Part shown: positions 27,595 through 36,952 of the stretch, one piece after another
How positions within the stretch are numbered: the stretch's first letter is position 1
Layout: each line of letters begins with the position of its first letter
NCBI RefSeq assembly: GCF_029255285.1
Contig: NZ_JAPUVI010000067.1
Span: 1-44,677, forward strand
DNA: 44,677 nt
Reading direction: 5' to 3'
From: Accumulibacter sp.
Lineage (GTDB): Bacteria > Pseudomonadota > Gammaproteobacteria > Burkholderiales > Rhodocyclaceae
Translations under genes and position numbers: made by a program
The notes under the pieces: generated by a model
Seen by the model: only the letters and a program-made list of their open reading frames with translations
What the model was told of the DNA's origin: nothing
The model's database searches: none

Positions 27595-28260
27595 CTATTT
27601 TCTGCCGAGAAACAGGGCATCCTCGAAGTCCGCCAGCAAGTCCGGCCGGTAGACGGCCAACAGCGTCGTCAGCATTCCCGACAGCCAGGCCTCGGAAAAG
27701 CCGAGCAGAAGAAAATAAGGCAAGTAGTCGTTGGCCAGATAGTCACCAGCGTAGCTTCCAGCCAGCCAAAGTACCACGCAGGAGGCAACGCCGACGGCCA
27801 TTACGGCCAGTGCCGAGACGAAAAAACCGTTGCAGAAGATGTAGATGAACAAATGCCGCGGCAGTACCCGCTCGACCAGCCGATGAAAAGCGTGGCTTAC
27901 CGCAACGCCAACCCCAGCCATGAGCAAGGCGTTGACGGCAAAGGCCTGCCAACCGGCCGATCCGTTAAGACTCACCCCGAGAAGAACCAGGCAGAGGCCG
28001 ATAAAGGCAAGCGCCCAACCAAAACACAAAGTGAATACGGTGGCGCCAAGGAGATGCAGAGACAGACCGGGTTTTGTTCCCGCCTGCAGATGCCAGAGCA
28101 GGATTAGCGCGACGATCATGCCCAGAAAGACATTCAAGCGCGGGCCCTCGGTGAGCACGCGCCAGGACGCCTGCCGGATGGCAAGCCAGGCAGTGGGGGC
28201 AAACAGCAGCCAGGCGAGCAAGGCCCAGCGCCCGTCCAGCAGGCCGTCCGGCAAGTTCAT
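27595..28260 (-). CDS. CbiM-like (COG3235-type) integral membrane protein
   Basis: A 221-residue protein with about six or seven membrane helices. The start MNLPDGLL and internal pieces (LHLLGATVFTLCFGW, NALLMAGVGVAVSHAFHRL, FICNGFF-like turn) resemble the S-component/permease CbiM/NikM family for cobalt or nickel uptake. The metal-binding His at position 2 of CbiM is Asn here, and no ECF ATPase or T-component gene is adjacent, so transport of cobalt or nickel is not established. This fits the poorly studied proteobacterial branch annotated as energy-coupling factor permease. It lies 18 bases after etfA in the same direction. Confidence 0.7.
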   Translation of the reverse strand: MNLPDGLLDGRWALLAWLLFAPTAWLAIRQASWRVLTEGPRLNVFLGMIVALILLWHLQAGTKPGLSLHLLGATVFTLCFGWALAFIGLCLVLLGVSLNGSAGWQAFAVNALLMAGVGVAVSHAFHRLVERVLPRHLFIYIFCNGFFVSALAVMAVGVASCVVLWLAGSYAGDYLANDYLPYFLLLGFSEAWLSGMLTTLLAVYRPDLLADFEDALFLGRK

Positions 28261-28278
28261 GCGGGCTGCCGGCGCTGA

Positions 28279-29211
28279 TCAGCCGAGTTCCGCCAGCAAC
28301 GCCGGGAGGACTTCGAAGAGGTCGCCAACCAATCCGTAATCGGCCACCTGGAAGATCGGCGCTTCAGCGTCCTTGTTTATCGCCACGATGATTTTGCTGT
28401 CCTTCATCCCGGCCAGATGCTGTATCGCTCCCGAGATGCCGACGGCGATATAAAGTTGCGGCGCGACGATCTTCCCGGTCTGACCAACTTGGTAGTCGTT
28501 CGGAACGAACCCGGCGTCGACCGCGGCGCGTGAAGCGCCGAGCGCCGCTCCCAACTTGTCGGCCAACGGTTCGAGCAGCTTGTGGAAACTCTCGCCGCTA
28601 CCCATACCGCGGCCACCCGATACGATAACTTTGGCGGCTGTCAGTTCGGGACGCTCGGACTTGGTCAACTCGCGACCCGACAGCTTGCTCAAACCGAGAT
28701 CCGGGCCGGCGGACAGGCTCTCGATAGCCGCACTGCCGTCCTCGCCGGCCGCCTCGAAGGCCGTTCCGCGGACGGTGACGACCTTGATCGGATCGGTCGA
28801 CTTGATGGTAGCGACGACATTGCCAGCATAGATCGGGCGGACGAAAGTGTCGGCTGATTCGACGGCTGAGATTTCTGAGATCTGCGCCACATCGAGCAGC
28901 GCCGCGACGCGCGGCATGAAGTTCTTGCCGCTGGTTGTCGCCGGCGCAAGAATGTGTCCGTACGACGATGCGTTGGCCACCACCAGAGCGGCGAGGTTTT
29001 CGGGGGATTGATCGGCGTAATGGGCCGCGTCGGCGACCAGCACCTTGCTCACGCCAGCCACCCGCGCCGCCGCCGCAGCGGCCGCCGCGCAAGCGCAGCC
29101 GGCAAGCAGCAGGTGGATCTCGCCGCCGATCCTGGTCGCCGCGGTGACCGTGTTGAGCGTCGCGGCCTTGATCGACGTATTGTCGTGTTCAGCGATAACG
29201 AGAATGGCCAT
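28279..29211 (-). CDS. etfA: electron transfer flavoprotein alpha subunit
   Basis: A 310-residue FAD-binding subunit of ETF, which takes electrons from acyl-CoA dehydrogenases and passes them to ETF-ubiquinone oxidoreductase. The C-terminal FAD domain is clear: [49 protein letters not shown] and the final [13 protein letters not shown] stretch. The N-terminal domain starts [11 protein letters not shown]. An Ala-rich run ([14 protein letters not shown]) is notable but in place. It starts 2 bases after the etfB stop, so the two are co-translated. Confidence 0.95.
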   Translation of the reverse strand: MAILVIAEHDNTSIKAATLNTVTAATRIGGEIHLLLAGCACAAAAAAAARVAGVSKVLVADAAHYADQSPENLAALVVANASSYGHILAPATTSGKNFMPRVAALLDVAQISEISAVESADTFVRPIYAGNVVATIKSTDPIKVVTVRGTAFEAAGEDGSAAIESLSAGPDLGLSKLSGRELTKSERPELTAAKVIVSGGRGMGSGESFHKLLEPLADKLGAALGASRAAVDAGFVPNDYQVGQTGKIVAPQLYIAVGISGAIQHLAGMKDSKIIVAINKDAEAPIFQVADYGLVGDLFEVLPALLAELG

Positions 29212-29213
29212 GG

Positions 29214-29963
29214 TCAGATCACCTTTGCTTCAGTCTTGAGTTTCATCACCAGGTCGGCCGCATCGGCTACCTTGATGCCCGCCGTCCGCTTGGGTGGTTC
29301 GGTTACCTTCACCGTCTTCAGCCGTGGCGTGACATCGACACCGAGCGCCGCCGGGTTCGTGGTCTCGAGCGGCTTCTTCTTGGCTTTCATGATGTTGGGC
29401 AGCGTTGCGTAGCGCGGCTCGTTGAGGCGCAGGTCGGCGGTCAAGACCGCCGGCAATGGTACTTCTATAGTTTCCAGACCGCCGTCGATCTCGCGCGTCA
29501 CCGTTGCCTGTTGGCCAGCAACCACGATCTTCGACGCGAACGTGGCTTGCGGCCAGTTCATCAGGCCAGCCAGCATCTGTCCTGTCTGGTTGGCATCGTC
29601 GTCGATCGCCTGCTTGCCGCACAAGACGATCTGCGGCTGCTCCTTCTCGCAAACCGCCTTGAGAAGTTTGGCAACGGCCAGCGGCTGCAACTCCACGTCG
29701 GTCTGGATAAGGATGCCGCGGTCGGCGCCAATCGCCATCGCCGTACGCAAGGTCTCCTGACAATTGGCGACACCGGCCGATATCACAACGACTTCCGTGG
29801 CGATACCACCCTCTTTGAGGCGAACGGCCTCCTCGACGGCGATTTCATCGAAGGGGTTCATCGACATCTTGACGTTGGCCAGATCGACGTCACTCGCGTC
29901 CGACTTGACGCGAACCTTGACGTTGTAATCTACCACCCGTTTGACTGGAACGAGGATCTTCAA
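29214..29963 (-). CDS. etfB: electron transfer flavoprotein beta subunit (TTG start)
   Basis: A 249-residue AMP-binding subunit of ETF. The family opening (M)[38 protein letters not shown], and [19 protein letters not shown] are all intact. No ATG fits: the conserved N-terminus begins exactly at a TTG codon (29963-29961), with TAGGAG seven bases upstream, so I take TTG as the start. The gene is divergent from a TetR regulator, and palindromes in between probably control it. Confidence 0.94.
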   Translation of the reverse strand: MKILVPVKRVVDYNVKVRVKSDASDVDLANVKMSMNPFDEIAVEEAVRLKEGGIATEVVVISAGVANCQETLRTAMAIGADRGILIQTDVELQPLAVAKLLKAVCEKEQPQIVLCGKQAIDDDANQTGQMLAGLMNWPQATFASKIVVAGQQATVTREIDGGLETIEVPLPAVLTADLRLNEPRYATLPNIMKAKKKPLETTNPAALGVDVTPRLKTVKVTEPPKRTAGIKVADAADLVMKLKTEAKVI

Positions 29964-30056
29964 ATTTATTCTCCTATAAAACCGTACGGCAGATGCCAGC
30001 GATGGCGATTGAAGCCTCCGACGTTTGACAATGCCGAATTCTGACCGGACAATAGA

Positions 30057-30095
30057 CCATACTTTATCGTATGGATAGCGTACGGTACCGTATGG
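30057..30095. promoter_or_regulatory. two matching palindromic operators between etfB and tetR
   Basis: CCATAC-N6-GTATGG (30057-30074) and GCGTAC-N6-GTATGG (30078-30095). They share the same half-site spacing and their centres are 21 bases apart. A shorter CCGTACGG is at 29982-29989, close to the etfB ribosome site. The divergent TetR protein is the obvious candidate to bind them. Confidence 0.6.
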
Positions 30096-30180
30096 AATTG
30101 TGGCTGTCAACACGGTCCGTCGGCGAGCCGGACGCGAACTTGGAATATTGCCTCAGGCGCGTGATTCAGGAAAGGACCAG

Positions 30181-30762
30181 ATGACGATGAAGCGCGAAAA
30201 ATCCGGGCCCCGCTCGCCGCTCGACCGCAGCGGCTGGATCGAGGCGGCGATCGAGGTGCTCGCCGACCAGGGCGTACAAGGCATGCGCATAGAGGTCCTG
30301 GCCAAGAACTTCGGGGTCACCAAGGGCAGTTTCTACTGGCACTTCAAGGACCGACAGGACCTCGTCAACGCCGTCCTGCAGACCTGGAAGGATGGCCGCA
30401 TCCGCGACATCCACAAACAGAGTGTCGCCACTCCAGGCCAAGAGCGCGAGCAACTCCTGCACCTGATCGACGTCTATGGTGCGACGCGCAACCGTAAGGG
30501 GATCTCGATCGAACTCGCTGTGCGCGAATGGGCGCGGCGAGACGCCGAGGCGGCGGCTGTGGTCGAGGAGGTCGATACTTGGCGCCTCGAATGCACGCGT
30601 CGGCTGTTCGTCGCGCGCGGCCTTTGTGAAGACGAGGCGAAGAGCCGCAGCCTACTGTTATACGCCTACGTTTTTGGCCAGAGCCTGATGGCCTGCGAAC
30701 GCTACGATCCGATGGTCGGTGATTTCAAGCGCTGGATCGCGGAATTGATCGTCAGCCCGTAG
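30181..30762 (+). CDS. TetR-family regulator divergent from etfBA
   Basis: A 193-residue TetR-type repressor. The helix-turn-helix is standard: [20 protein letters not shown], then [20 protein letters not shown] (a classical TetR recognition helix). The C-terminal half is the variable ligand domain, with [16 protein letters not shown] and [15 protein letters not shown] chose ATG 30181, which has AGGAAAGGA upstream, rather than a GTG 81 bases earlier. Position opposite etfBA and acyl-CoA genes suggests an acyl-CoA or related effector, as for PsrA, FadR(TetR) and LiuR-type regulators; this is inference from context. glpK follows 59 bases later. Confidence 0.9.
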   Translation: MTMKREKSGPRSPLDRSGWIEAAIEVLADQGVQGMRIEVLAKNFGVTKGSFYWHFKDRQDLVNAVLQTWKDGRIRDIHKQSVATPGQEREQLLHLIDVYGATRNRKGISIELAVREWARRDAEAAAVVEEVDTWRLECTRRLFVARGLCEDEAKSRSLLLYAYVFGQSLMACERYDPMVGDFKRWIAELIVSP

Positions 30763-30821
30763 CCGTCAGCCTGGCCATCACTTGCGGCGATCGCCCGTTG
30801 TCTTCGTTACGGAGGAAGCGC

Positions 30822-32330
30822 ATGTCCGAGACCAGTCGGCAACAGTTCATTCTTGCACTCGACCAGGGAACCACCAGTTCTCGGGCGATTCTCTTCGCGC
30901 GCGACGGTAGCCCGCACGGCGTCGTGCAGCGCGAGTACGCGCAGCACTATCCACAGCCGGGCTGGGTCGAGCACGACCCCATTGATATCTGGCGGACACA
31001 ACTTGCCGTTGCCCAGGCAGTGCTGCGTGACAACGGCGTGGCGGCTAGCCAGGTGGCCGCGGTGGGCATCACCAATCAACGCGAGACGACGCTGCTCTGG
31101 GACCGTGCCAGCGGCGAACCGCTGCATCGGGCAATCGTCTGGCAGGACCGGCGAACCGCCGGCCTGTGTGATGCGCTGACCCAGGCGGGTCAGGGCGAAC
31201 TATTCCGCCAACGCACCGGCCTGGTTCTCGACGCCTATTTTTCGGGAACCAAACTGAAATGGCTTCTCGACCATATTCCGTCTGCCCGAACGCGCGCCGA
31301 ACGTGGCGAAATCGCCTTTGGGACGGTCGATAGCTGGCTGGCGTGGAAACTCTCAGGCGGGCGAGTGCATGTCAGCGATCCGTCGAACGCCTCGCGCACC
31401 TTGTTGTTCGACATCCGACGCCTGTGCTGGGACGACGAACTCCTGGCACTGCTCGATATCCCATCGGCCGTTCTGCCGCAGATAGTCGACAGCAGCGGCC
31501 TGATCACGACGCTGGACAGCCACCTGCTCGGCGCGCCAATCCCATTGGCCGGCATCGCGGGCGACCAGCAAGCCGCCACCTTTGGTCAGACCTGTCTCGA
31601 ACCGGGGATGGCGAAGAACACCTACGGCACCGGGTGTTTCCTGATGCTCAACACCGGACGGCAGGCTATGGATTCCGCACACCGCATGCTGACGACGATC
31701 GGCTGGCGGCGGCGACAAAAAACGACCTATCTCCTCGAGGGCAGCGTATTCATGGGCGGCGCGACGGTGCAATGGCTGCGCGACGGCCTGGGGATGATTT
31801 CTCGCTCGGACGAAATTGAAGCGCTGGCGGCCTCGGTGGCCGACAGCGGCGGCGTTCACCTGGTTCCCGCGCACACCGGTCTCGGCGCACCGTATTGGGA
31901 TGCCTATGCCCGCGGCGCGCTGCTTGGCATGACGCGCGGCACGAATCGAGCGCATATCGCACGCGCAGCGCTCGAAGCGATCGCCTTTCAGAGCGCCGAG
32001 GTGCTAAACGCGATGGAAATGGATGCCGGCCAGCGGTTACGCGAACTGCGCGTCGACGGTGGCGCGGCGGCCAACGATCTGTTGCTGCAGTTCCAGGCCG
32101 ACGTGCTGGGCGTGCCGGTGGTTCGTCCGCGCGTCACCGAAACCACGGCCCTGGGCGCCGCCTACCTCGCTGGGCTGGCTGTCGGCTTCTGGCACGACGA
32201 AGCCGAGCTGACGTCGCTGTGGAGCGCCGAACGCCGCTTCGACCCGATGATGCCGGATGACCGGCGCGCTTCGCTGCTCAACGCCTGGCGCCGCGCCGTC
32301 GACCGTTGTCGGGACTGGGCAAGAGACTGA
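30822..32330 (+). CDS. glpK: glycerol kinase
   Basis: A 502-residue FGGY-family kinase that makes glycerol 3-phosphate. The N-terminal [15 protein letters not shown] phosphate-binding motif, [51 protein letters not shown] and the C-terminal [20 protein letters not shown] all match GlpK. GGAGG precedes the ATG at good distance. No glpF, glpD or glpR is nearby. It is in the same direction as tetR; co-transcription is possible, which would tie glycerol use to the same regulator. Confidence 0.95.
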   Translation: MSETSRQQFILALDQGTTSSRAILFARDGSPHGVVQREYAQHYPQPGWVEHDPIDIWRTQLAVAQAVLRDNGVAASQVAAVGITNQRETTLLWDRASGEPLHRAIVWQDRRTAGLCDALTQAGQGELFRQRTGLVLDAYFSGTKLKWLLDHIPSARTRAERGEIAFGTVDSWLAWKLSGGRVHVSDPSNASRTLLFDIRRLCWDDELLALLDIPSAVLPQIVDSSGLITTLDSHLLGAPIPLAGIAGDQQAATFGQTCLEPGMAKNTYGTGCFLMLNTGRQAMDSAHRMLTTIGWRRRQKTTYLLEGSVFMGGATVQWLRDGLGMISRSDEIEALAASVADSGGVHLVPAHTGLGAPYWDAYARGALLGMTRGTNRAHIARAALEAIAFQSAEVLNAMEMDAGQRLRELRVDGGAAANDLLLQFQADVLGVPVVRPRVTETTALGAAYLAGLAVGFWHDEAELTSLWSAERRFDPMMPDDRRASLLNAWRRAVDRCRDWARD

Positions 32331-32336
32331 ATGGCG

Positions 32337-32364
32337 CGCCGGAGTTTCACCACTTGCTCCGGCG
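32337..32364 (+). terminator. hairpin after glpK
   Basis: CGCCGGAG, 12-base loop, CTCCGGCG: a perfect 8-bp stem six bases past the glpK stop. No U-tract follows. Confidence 0.45.
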
Positions 32365-32535
32365 GACAGCGCTTCGACTGAACCGATCGCGCCGGGTCGC
32401 CCGCTTTACGATCCTCGAGTAACGCCACATTCCGTACTCGATCCGGCTATGGGGAGACGGCAAGGAGCGCCGAACGGCATCATGGTTCAGTTCTTTGTTC
32501 GACGACGACGCGGCCAGGCGACAAGAACAAGGCGT

Positions 32536-33699
32536 CTATCGAACCCGCCACAGGAGCAGCGCCGCGGTCGCCCACATGATCGCTGGCGACCATTCGACGA
32601 TCACCGACACGCCAGTGCCGGCGGCGGTGCTTAAGGTCAGCCGCGACAGCGCGGCGACGGCCAGTGTCGCCATCAGCGCGCCGGTATGGCGACCGGTTCG
32701 CAGCGGTGAGCCGCGCTCGGTGGCAAAGCCAATCGCCGTACTTAGGATGAAGCCCCAGAACGTTCCGGCAGCGAACTGCACGGCAATCAGCAGCGCCAGC
32801 GAGCCGGCCAATGCCGTCGCCGTCAGAGCCAGTGCACCGCCCACGCAGGCGAGCCGGAGCACGTGCAGCGTGCCGTGTGCGCGCACAAACCGGTCGACCG
32901 CAAGCAGACCAAAGCTGAAACCGATCCAGAAAACCGGCATCAACCAAGTCAGAAGCGCCGGATCGGCCACCCGTTTGAACTGCGACGCCGAGTTGATCGC
33001 CGTATGCACCTGCTGCCCGAAAGCGAGCAGAAGTGCGATGAGCAGGAGGAACAGCGCGGCGCGGCTAAAGGTCTGGCCGGCCTCCGGGTGCGGCACTGTC
33101 GTCAGGGGCTCAAGGGGCTGCGCACGTTCGACGATGACCAGCGCCATCGCCGACACGGCGACTGCCGCCGCGCTAAAGACGAAGGGCAACGCAGGGTCGA
33201 CACCCTTGAGGACGATCGCCAGATAGGGCGCCGAGGCCGACGCCGCCGCCAGGCCGAGCAGTTGAATGCCGGCCAGACGTGGCATGGCCGATCGTCCGGC
33301 GTAATGGGAAAGCAGCACATAGGGAGGCGCTCGCAAGGCCGACGAAGTCGCCACCCACAGGCTCGTCATCGCGAGGAAGAGCTGCGGCGTAGCCGCCAGG
33401 TGGGGCAACAGGAGCAGCGCGCCGGCCGAGATTGCCGACAGCAGCAGCAGCGGCGGTCCAATGCGGCGCAACGCGGAACGCGCTCGGTCGACCGCGACCC
33501 CCATCCACCAGTCGGCGAGCGCAAACAGCAGTTGATCGGCCGCCAGAACCCAGGGCAGATAGCGTCGGTCAACGCCACCGCGCGCCAGTAGATCGGGTAA
33601 AAAAATCACGTAAACGACCCAGCTCAGGGAGAAGAACAACTCCACCGCGGCCAGCAGCCAGGCGGCGTGCGAATCGCGAAGAATGGCGGAACTGTTCAT
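32536..33699 (-). CDS. MFS transporter
   Basis: A 387-residue hydrophobic protein with about twelve membrane helices, in two halves joined by a polar loop near residue 190-205 (ERAQPLEPLTTVPHPEAG). The pattern WWMGVAVDRARSALRRIGPP (loop 2-3) is the usual MFS motif-A place. It resembles the sugar/nucleoside-type permeases loosely (family of LacY-like or MFS_1), but I cannot assign a substrate. No regulator or enzyme gene next to it hints at one. It ends about 200 bases from glpK and is convergent with it. Confidence 0.8.
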   Translation of the reverse strand: MNSSAILRDSHAAWLLAAVELFFSLSWVVYVIFLPDLLARGGVDRRYLPWVLAADQLLFALADWWMGVAVDRARSALRRIGPPLLLLSAISAGALLLLPHLAATPQLFLAMTSLWVATSSALRAPPYVLLSHYAGRSAMPRLAGIQLLGLAAASASAPYLAIVLKGVDPALPFVFSAAAVAVSAMALVIVERAQPLEPLTTVPHPEAGQTFSRAALFLLLIALLLAFGQQVHTAINSASQFKRVADPALLTWLMPVFWIGFSFGLLAVDRFVRAHGTLHVLRLACVGGALALTATALAGSLALLIAVQFAAGTFWGFILSTAIGFATERGSPLRTGRHTGALMATLAVAALSRLTLSTAAGTGVSVIVEWSPAIMWATAALLLWRVR

Positions 33700-33913
33700 C
33701 GACCCCCATCATAGCCGATTCGCCCGCACGAACGCAAAATGGAGCTCCTTCGCCACCAATGCTCGGAAACCAGCGGCCCCCAAGCAGGCGCCATCGCCCG
33801 GCTTGGCCACGAAATGCGCCCCGGACTGGCGTCTCGCCAAGGGCCGACTCAGGCAGGCGGCTGTATTGGGGTTGGTTTGAATCCAGCGCGAGGAAGGAGC
33901 GGGGGGCCGCCGG

Positions 33914-34297
33914 TTAGCGCATCGAGTGCAGGCCGATGGTGTTGCCCTCGGTATCCTCGACCAGGGCAATATGGCCATACTGCCCGATGGACATTTTCGG
34001 CCGAATGATACGGCCACCGGCCTGAGCGGCACGCTCGGCCTCGTCGGCCACATCGGCGCAGGAAAAATAGACCATCGTGCCGCCCATTCCCGGACGGACC
34101 ATCGGATGCCGAACCAGCGCTCCAGCCGCACCGGCCGCGCCTTCGACCCAGGAAAACGCATACATCTCGCCGCCCTCGCCGACTTCCGGCAGTGCAATCA
34201 ATTCCCGGCCAAAGACAGCGCTGTAAAACGTCCGCGCACGTTCCATGTCGGAAACGTAAAGCTCAAACCATCCGACGGGATTACCTGAATTTTCCAT
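33914..34297 (-). CDS. VOC (glyoxalase/bleomycin-resistance fold) protein
   Basis: A 127-residue protein with the vicinal oxygen chelate fold. The two beta-alpha-beta units are seen: VGWFELYVSDMERARTFYSA, then MVYFSCADVADEAERAAQAG and YGHIALVEDTEGNTIGLHS. Members range from lactoylglutathione lyase to dioxygenases and antibiotic-binding proteins; this short type is usually annotated only as VOC family. I chose ATG 34297 because AAGGAG sits seven bases upstream; the ATG two codons earlier is too close to that site. It stands alone with non-coding DNA on both sides. Confidence 0.85.
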   Translation of the reverse strand: MENSGNPVGWFELYVSDMERARTFYSAVFGRELIALPEVGEGGEMYAFSWVEGAAGAAGALVRHPMVRPGMGGTMVYFSCADVADEAERAAQAGGRIIRPKMSIGQYGHIALVEDTEGNTIGLHSMR

Positions 34298-34643
34298 ACG
34301 CATGCTCCTTGTTTGCCAAGCAAAGGGGGATTGGGAGATGCCATCGCGACCGTTGGCAAGCGCTCAACCGCCGTCCGCGGCTTGACTCCTGGTGAGAAAG
34401 CCCACGACAGGGGCCGCAAAAGCCGCTACGAGCCGACGAATAGGCGACTTGGTCTGCCGGAGCATGTCTCGAAGTCAGAGACCACAGCCAGAAAGCTTGG
34501 TTCCACACGGCTCACGCCGCGGCGGCCGGAAGTCACTCGCGCTTCCCGCATGGCAAACGCGGTGGCGGGCTGCTGTCGCGGCTGTCGGACGACGATCCGT
34601 TGGTCATGCAGACAAAGCTATTCCTGATCCCGGCTCGGTCACC
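34298..34643. other. non-coding stretch
   Basis: About 350 bases between the VOC gene and the CcsA-like gene. Small open frames here have no recognisable motifs and weak starts. I see no clear promoter, repeat or RNA. Confidence 0.4.
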
Positions 34644-35480
34644 CTAGAGGCGGCCTAACAGGACTTCCGCAACGAAGCGGCTGCCAATGTAGGCTAGCAA
34701 GAGAAGCATGAACCCGGCCAATGTCCAGCGCAGCGCGACGCGGCCCCGCCAGCCATAGGCATGGCGACCGACCAGCAACGCGGCAAAAATTCCCCACGAA
34801 GCGAAAGCAAACAGGGTCTTATGGTCGAGGGTCATGGCCTTGCCGAAAATCACCTCGGAAAACGTCACACCACTGACGAGCGCTGCCGTAAGCAGAGCGA
34901 AGGCCAGCGAAATCATGCGGAAAAGCAAGGCTTCCATGGTCAGGATCGGTGGCAGACTAGTCAGGCTCCGGGTCACCGCCCGTTGATGCAGTTTCCGCTC
35001 GGCAAAGCTCATGAAAACAGCATGCAATGCCGAGAGGGTGAAGAGGCTGTAGGCCAGCATCGCAGTCAGAAAATGGAGCTGAAAGCCCCACGCACCCGCA
35101 TGAGCAACGGTGCGCAGTTGCGGAAACAGCGCCGGGGCGGCGGCACTCAGCGCGGCTAGTGGCAGCACCATCGGCTGCAGGCCGTCCATGCGTGAGCGAA
35201 AACTTTCCAGCCAATAGATCAGAACCGCCAGCCAGAGCATCAGCGAGAGTGCGAAACTGAAAGAGAAACGCATGCCCCCGGCACTGAACAGACCTTCGTA
35301 AAGCCCGTAGCCCTGGACTAGCAATGCAAGCAGAATGGCCGCCCTTTCCCACTCTTGCATCGGTAGAGTCACCAACGGCCGGTCGGTTTCACGCCAGCGT
35401 GTTTGCCAGAAATGAAAGCCCAGAGCCGCATAGAGCAGTGAGGAAACGACGTGCGGGAGAAGGTGCAGTAGAATATCCAC
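34644..35480 (-). CDS. CcsA/YpjD-family inner membrane protein (cytochrome c assembly type)
   Basis: A 278-residue protein with about eight membrane helices. The family motif with conserved His is present: GFQLHFLTAMLAYSLFTLSA, and LDHKTLFAFASWGIFAALLV with RHAYGWRGRVALRWT. The short YpjD form lies beside ffh in many proteobacteria. The WWD haem motif of full CcsA is absent, so a role in cytochrome c or haem handling is inferred from the family only. The likely start is GTG at 35480 (MDILLHLLPH); a TTG three codons earlier is the alternative. It is divergent from ffh with only 33 bases between. Confidence 0.82.
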   Translation of the reverse strand: MDILLHLLPHVVSSLLYAALGFHFWQTRWRETDRPLVTLPMQEWERAAILLALLVQGYGLYEGLFSAGGMRFSFSFALSLMLWLAVLIYWLESFRSRMDGLQPMVLPLAALSAAAPALFPQLRTVAHAGAWGFQLHFLTAMLAYSLFTLSALHAVFMSFAERKLHQRAVTRSLTSLPPILTMEALLFRMISLAFALLTAALVSGVTFSEVIFGKAMTLDHKTLFAFASWGIFAALLVGRHAYGWRGRVALRWTLAGFMLLLLAYIGSRFVAEVLLGRL

Positions 35481-35513
35481 GATTAACAAAGTTTACACCA
35501 TGCCGGAAGCCAG

Positions 35514-36869
35514 ATGCTCGACAACCTGACCCAACGCCTTGCCCGCGTCATGAAGACACTGCGCGGCCAGGCTCGCCTGACCGAAACCAACATCGCCGAG
35601 GCCTTGCGCGAAGTTCGCCTCGCCCTGCTCGAGGCAGATGTCGCCTTGCCCGCGATCAAGGAACTGATCGCCGCGGTCCGGGAAAAAGCCGTTGGCGAGG
35701 AGGTGATCGGCTCGCTGAGTCCCGGCCAGGCACTGATCGGTGTCGTTCACCGCGAACTGACGCGGATCATGGGCGAAGCGCACAATGGGTTGAATCTGGC
35801 CGTACAGCCACCGGCGATCGTCCTCATGGCTGGACTGCAGGGTTCCGGAAAAACGACCACGGTCGGAAAGCTGGCCAAGATGCTTCGCGAGACACAAAAG
35901 AAAAAAGTACTGCTGGTTTCCTGCGACGTCTACCGACCGGCCGCCATTGAGCAGTTGAAGACCATCGCAGGACAGGCAGGAGCCGATTTCTTCCCGTCTT
36001 TACCGACCGACAGGCCGGTGGACATCGCTCGCCAGGCCGTCGATTGGGCGAAGCGGCACTACCACGACGTGCTGCTGGTGGATACGGCCGGTCGGCTGGC
36101 CATCGACGAGGCGATGATGAGGGAGATCGCTGATCTGCATGCGGCGATCAAACCGATAGAAACGCTGTTTGTGGTTGATGCGATGCAGGGACAGGACGCC
36201 ATTACCACGGCCCGGGCGTTCAGCGAAGCACTACCGCTGACCGGCATCATTCTCACCAAGCTCGACGGTGACTCCCGTGGCGGCGCCGCGCTTTCGGTAC
36301 GTCATGTTACTGGCCGGCCAATCAAATATGCCGGGATAGGCGAAAAACTGAATGGCCTGGAGGCCTTTCACCCGGAACGCATGGCGTCGAGAATCCTCGG
36401 CATGGGCGACGTATTGTCGCTGATCGAGGATGCTAGGAAGGGTATCGACGAGGAAAAGGCTCTCGAGTTCGCGAAGAAGCTGAAATCCGGCAAGGGCTTC
36501 GACCTCAACGATTTCAAGGACCAGATCAGTCAGATGCGCAAGATGGGCGGCCTGTCGTCGATGATCGAGAAACTGCCGGCACAGTTTTCGCAGGCCGCCG
36601 GTCAACTGCCCGCTGGTGGTGAGGAAAAGGCCGTAGCGCGGATCGAAGGCATCATCAACTCGATGACTCCTGCTGAGCGCGCCCGGCCGGAGTTGCTCAA
36701 GGCTACCCGTAAGCGCCGCATCGCAATGGGCGCGGGCGTTCAGGTACAGGAAGTCAATCGCCTGCTTAAGCAGTTCGAGCAGACCCAGAAGATGATGAAG
36801 CAGTTTTCCCGTGGCGGCATGGCACAACTGATGCGCGGCATCCGGGGAATGCTGCCGGGATTACGCTAG
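35514..36869 (+). CDS. ffh: signal recognition particle protein Ffh
   Basis: A 451-residue SRP54 GTPase that binds 4.5S RNA and signal sequences of nascent inner-membrane proteins. N-domain helices (LTQRLARVMKTLRGQ, EALREVRLALLEADVALP) lead to the G domain with P-loop GLQGSGKTTT near residue 107, DTAGRLAID, TKLDGDSRGGAAL and the closing GIGEKLNGLE. The Met-rich M domain follows (RKMGGLSSMIEKLP, GAGVQVQEVNRLLKQFEQT), ending MRGIRGMLPGLR. Length equals the E. coli protein. It is divergent from the CcsA-like gene. Confidence 0.96.
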   Translation: MLDNLTQRLARVMKTLRGQARLTETNIAEALREVRLALLEADVALPAIKELIAAVREKAVGEEVIGSLSPGQALIGVVHRELTRIMGEAHNGLNLAVQPPAIVLMAGLQGSGKTTTVGKLAKMLRETQKKKVLLVSCDVYRPAAIEQLKTIAGQAGADFFPSLPTDRPVDIARQAVDWAKRHYHDVLLVDTAGRLAIDEAMMREIADLHAAIKPIETLFVVDAMQGQDAITTARAFSEALPLTGIILTKLDGDSRGGAALSVRHVTGRPIKYAGIGEKLNGLEAFHPERMASRILGMGDVLSLIEDARKGIDEEKALEFAKKLKSGKGFDLNDFKDQISQMRKMGGLSSMIEKLPAQFSQAAGQLPAGGEEKAVARIEGIINSMTPAERARPELLKATRKRRIAMGAGVQVQEVNRLLKQFEQTQKMMKQFSRGGMAQLMRGIRGMLPGLR

Positions 36870-36902
36870 GCGGCGCCTCGGCGCGAAGACGCTGCCCCGC
36901 GG

Positions 36903-36930
36903 GCGAGCCGAGTTTGGCAACTCGGCTCGC
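36903..36930. terminator. 12-bp perfect hairpin between convergent ffh and lytic transglycosylase genes
   Basis: GCGAGCCGAGTT, loop TGGC, AACTCGGCTCGC. It sits midway between the two stop codons and likely ends transcription from both sides, though no U-tract follows on either strand. Confidence 0.55.
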
Positions 36931-36952
36931 GCGACCTGTCAGGTACGGCTAC

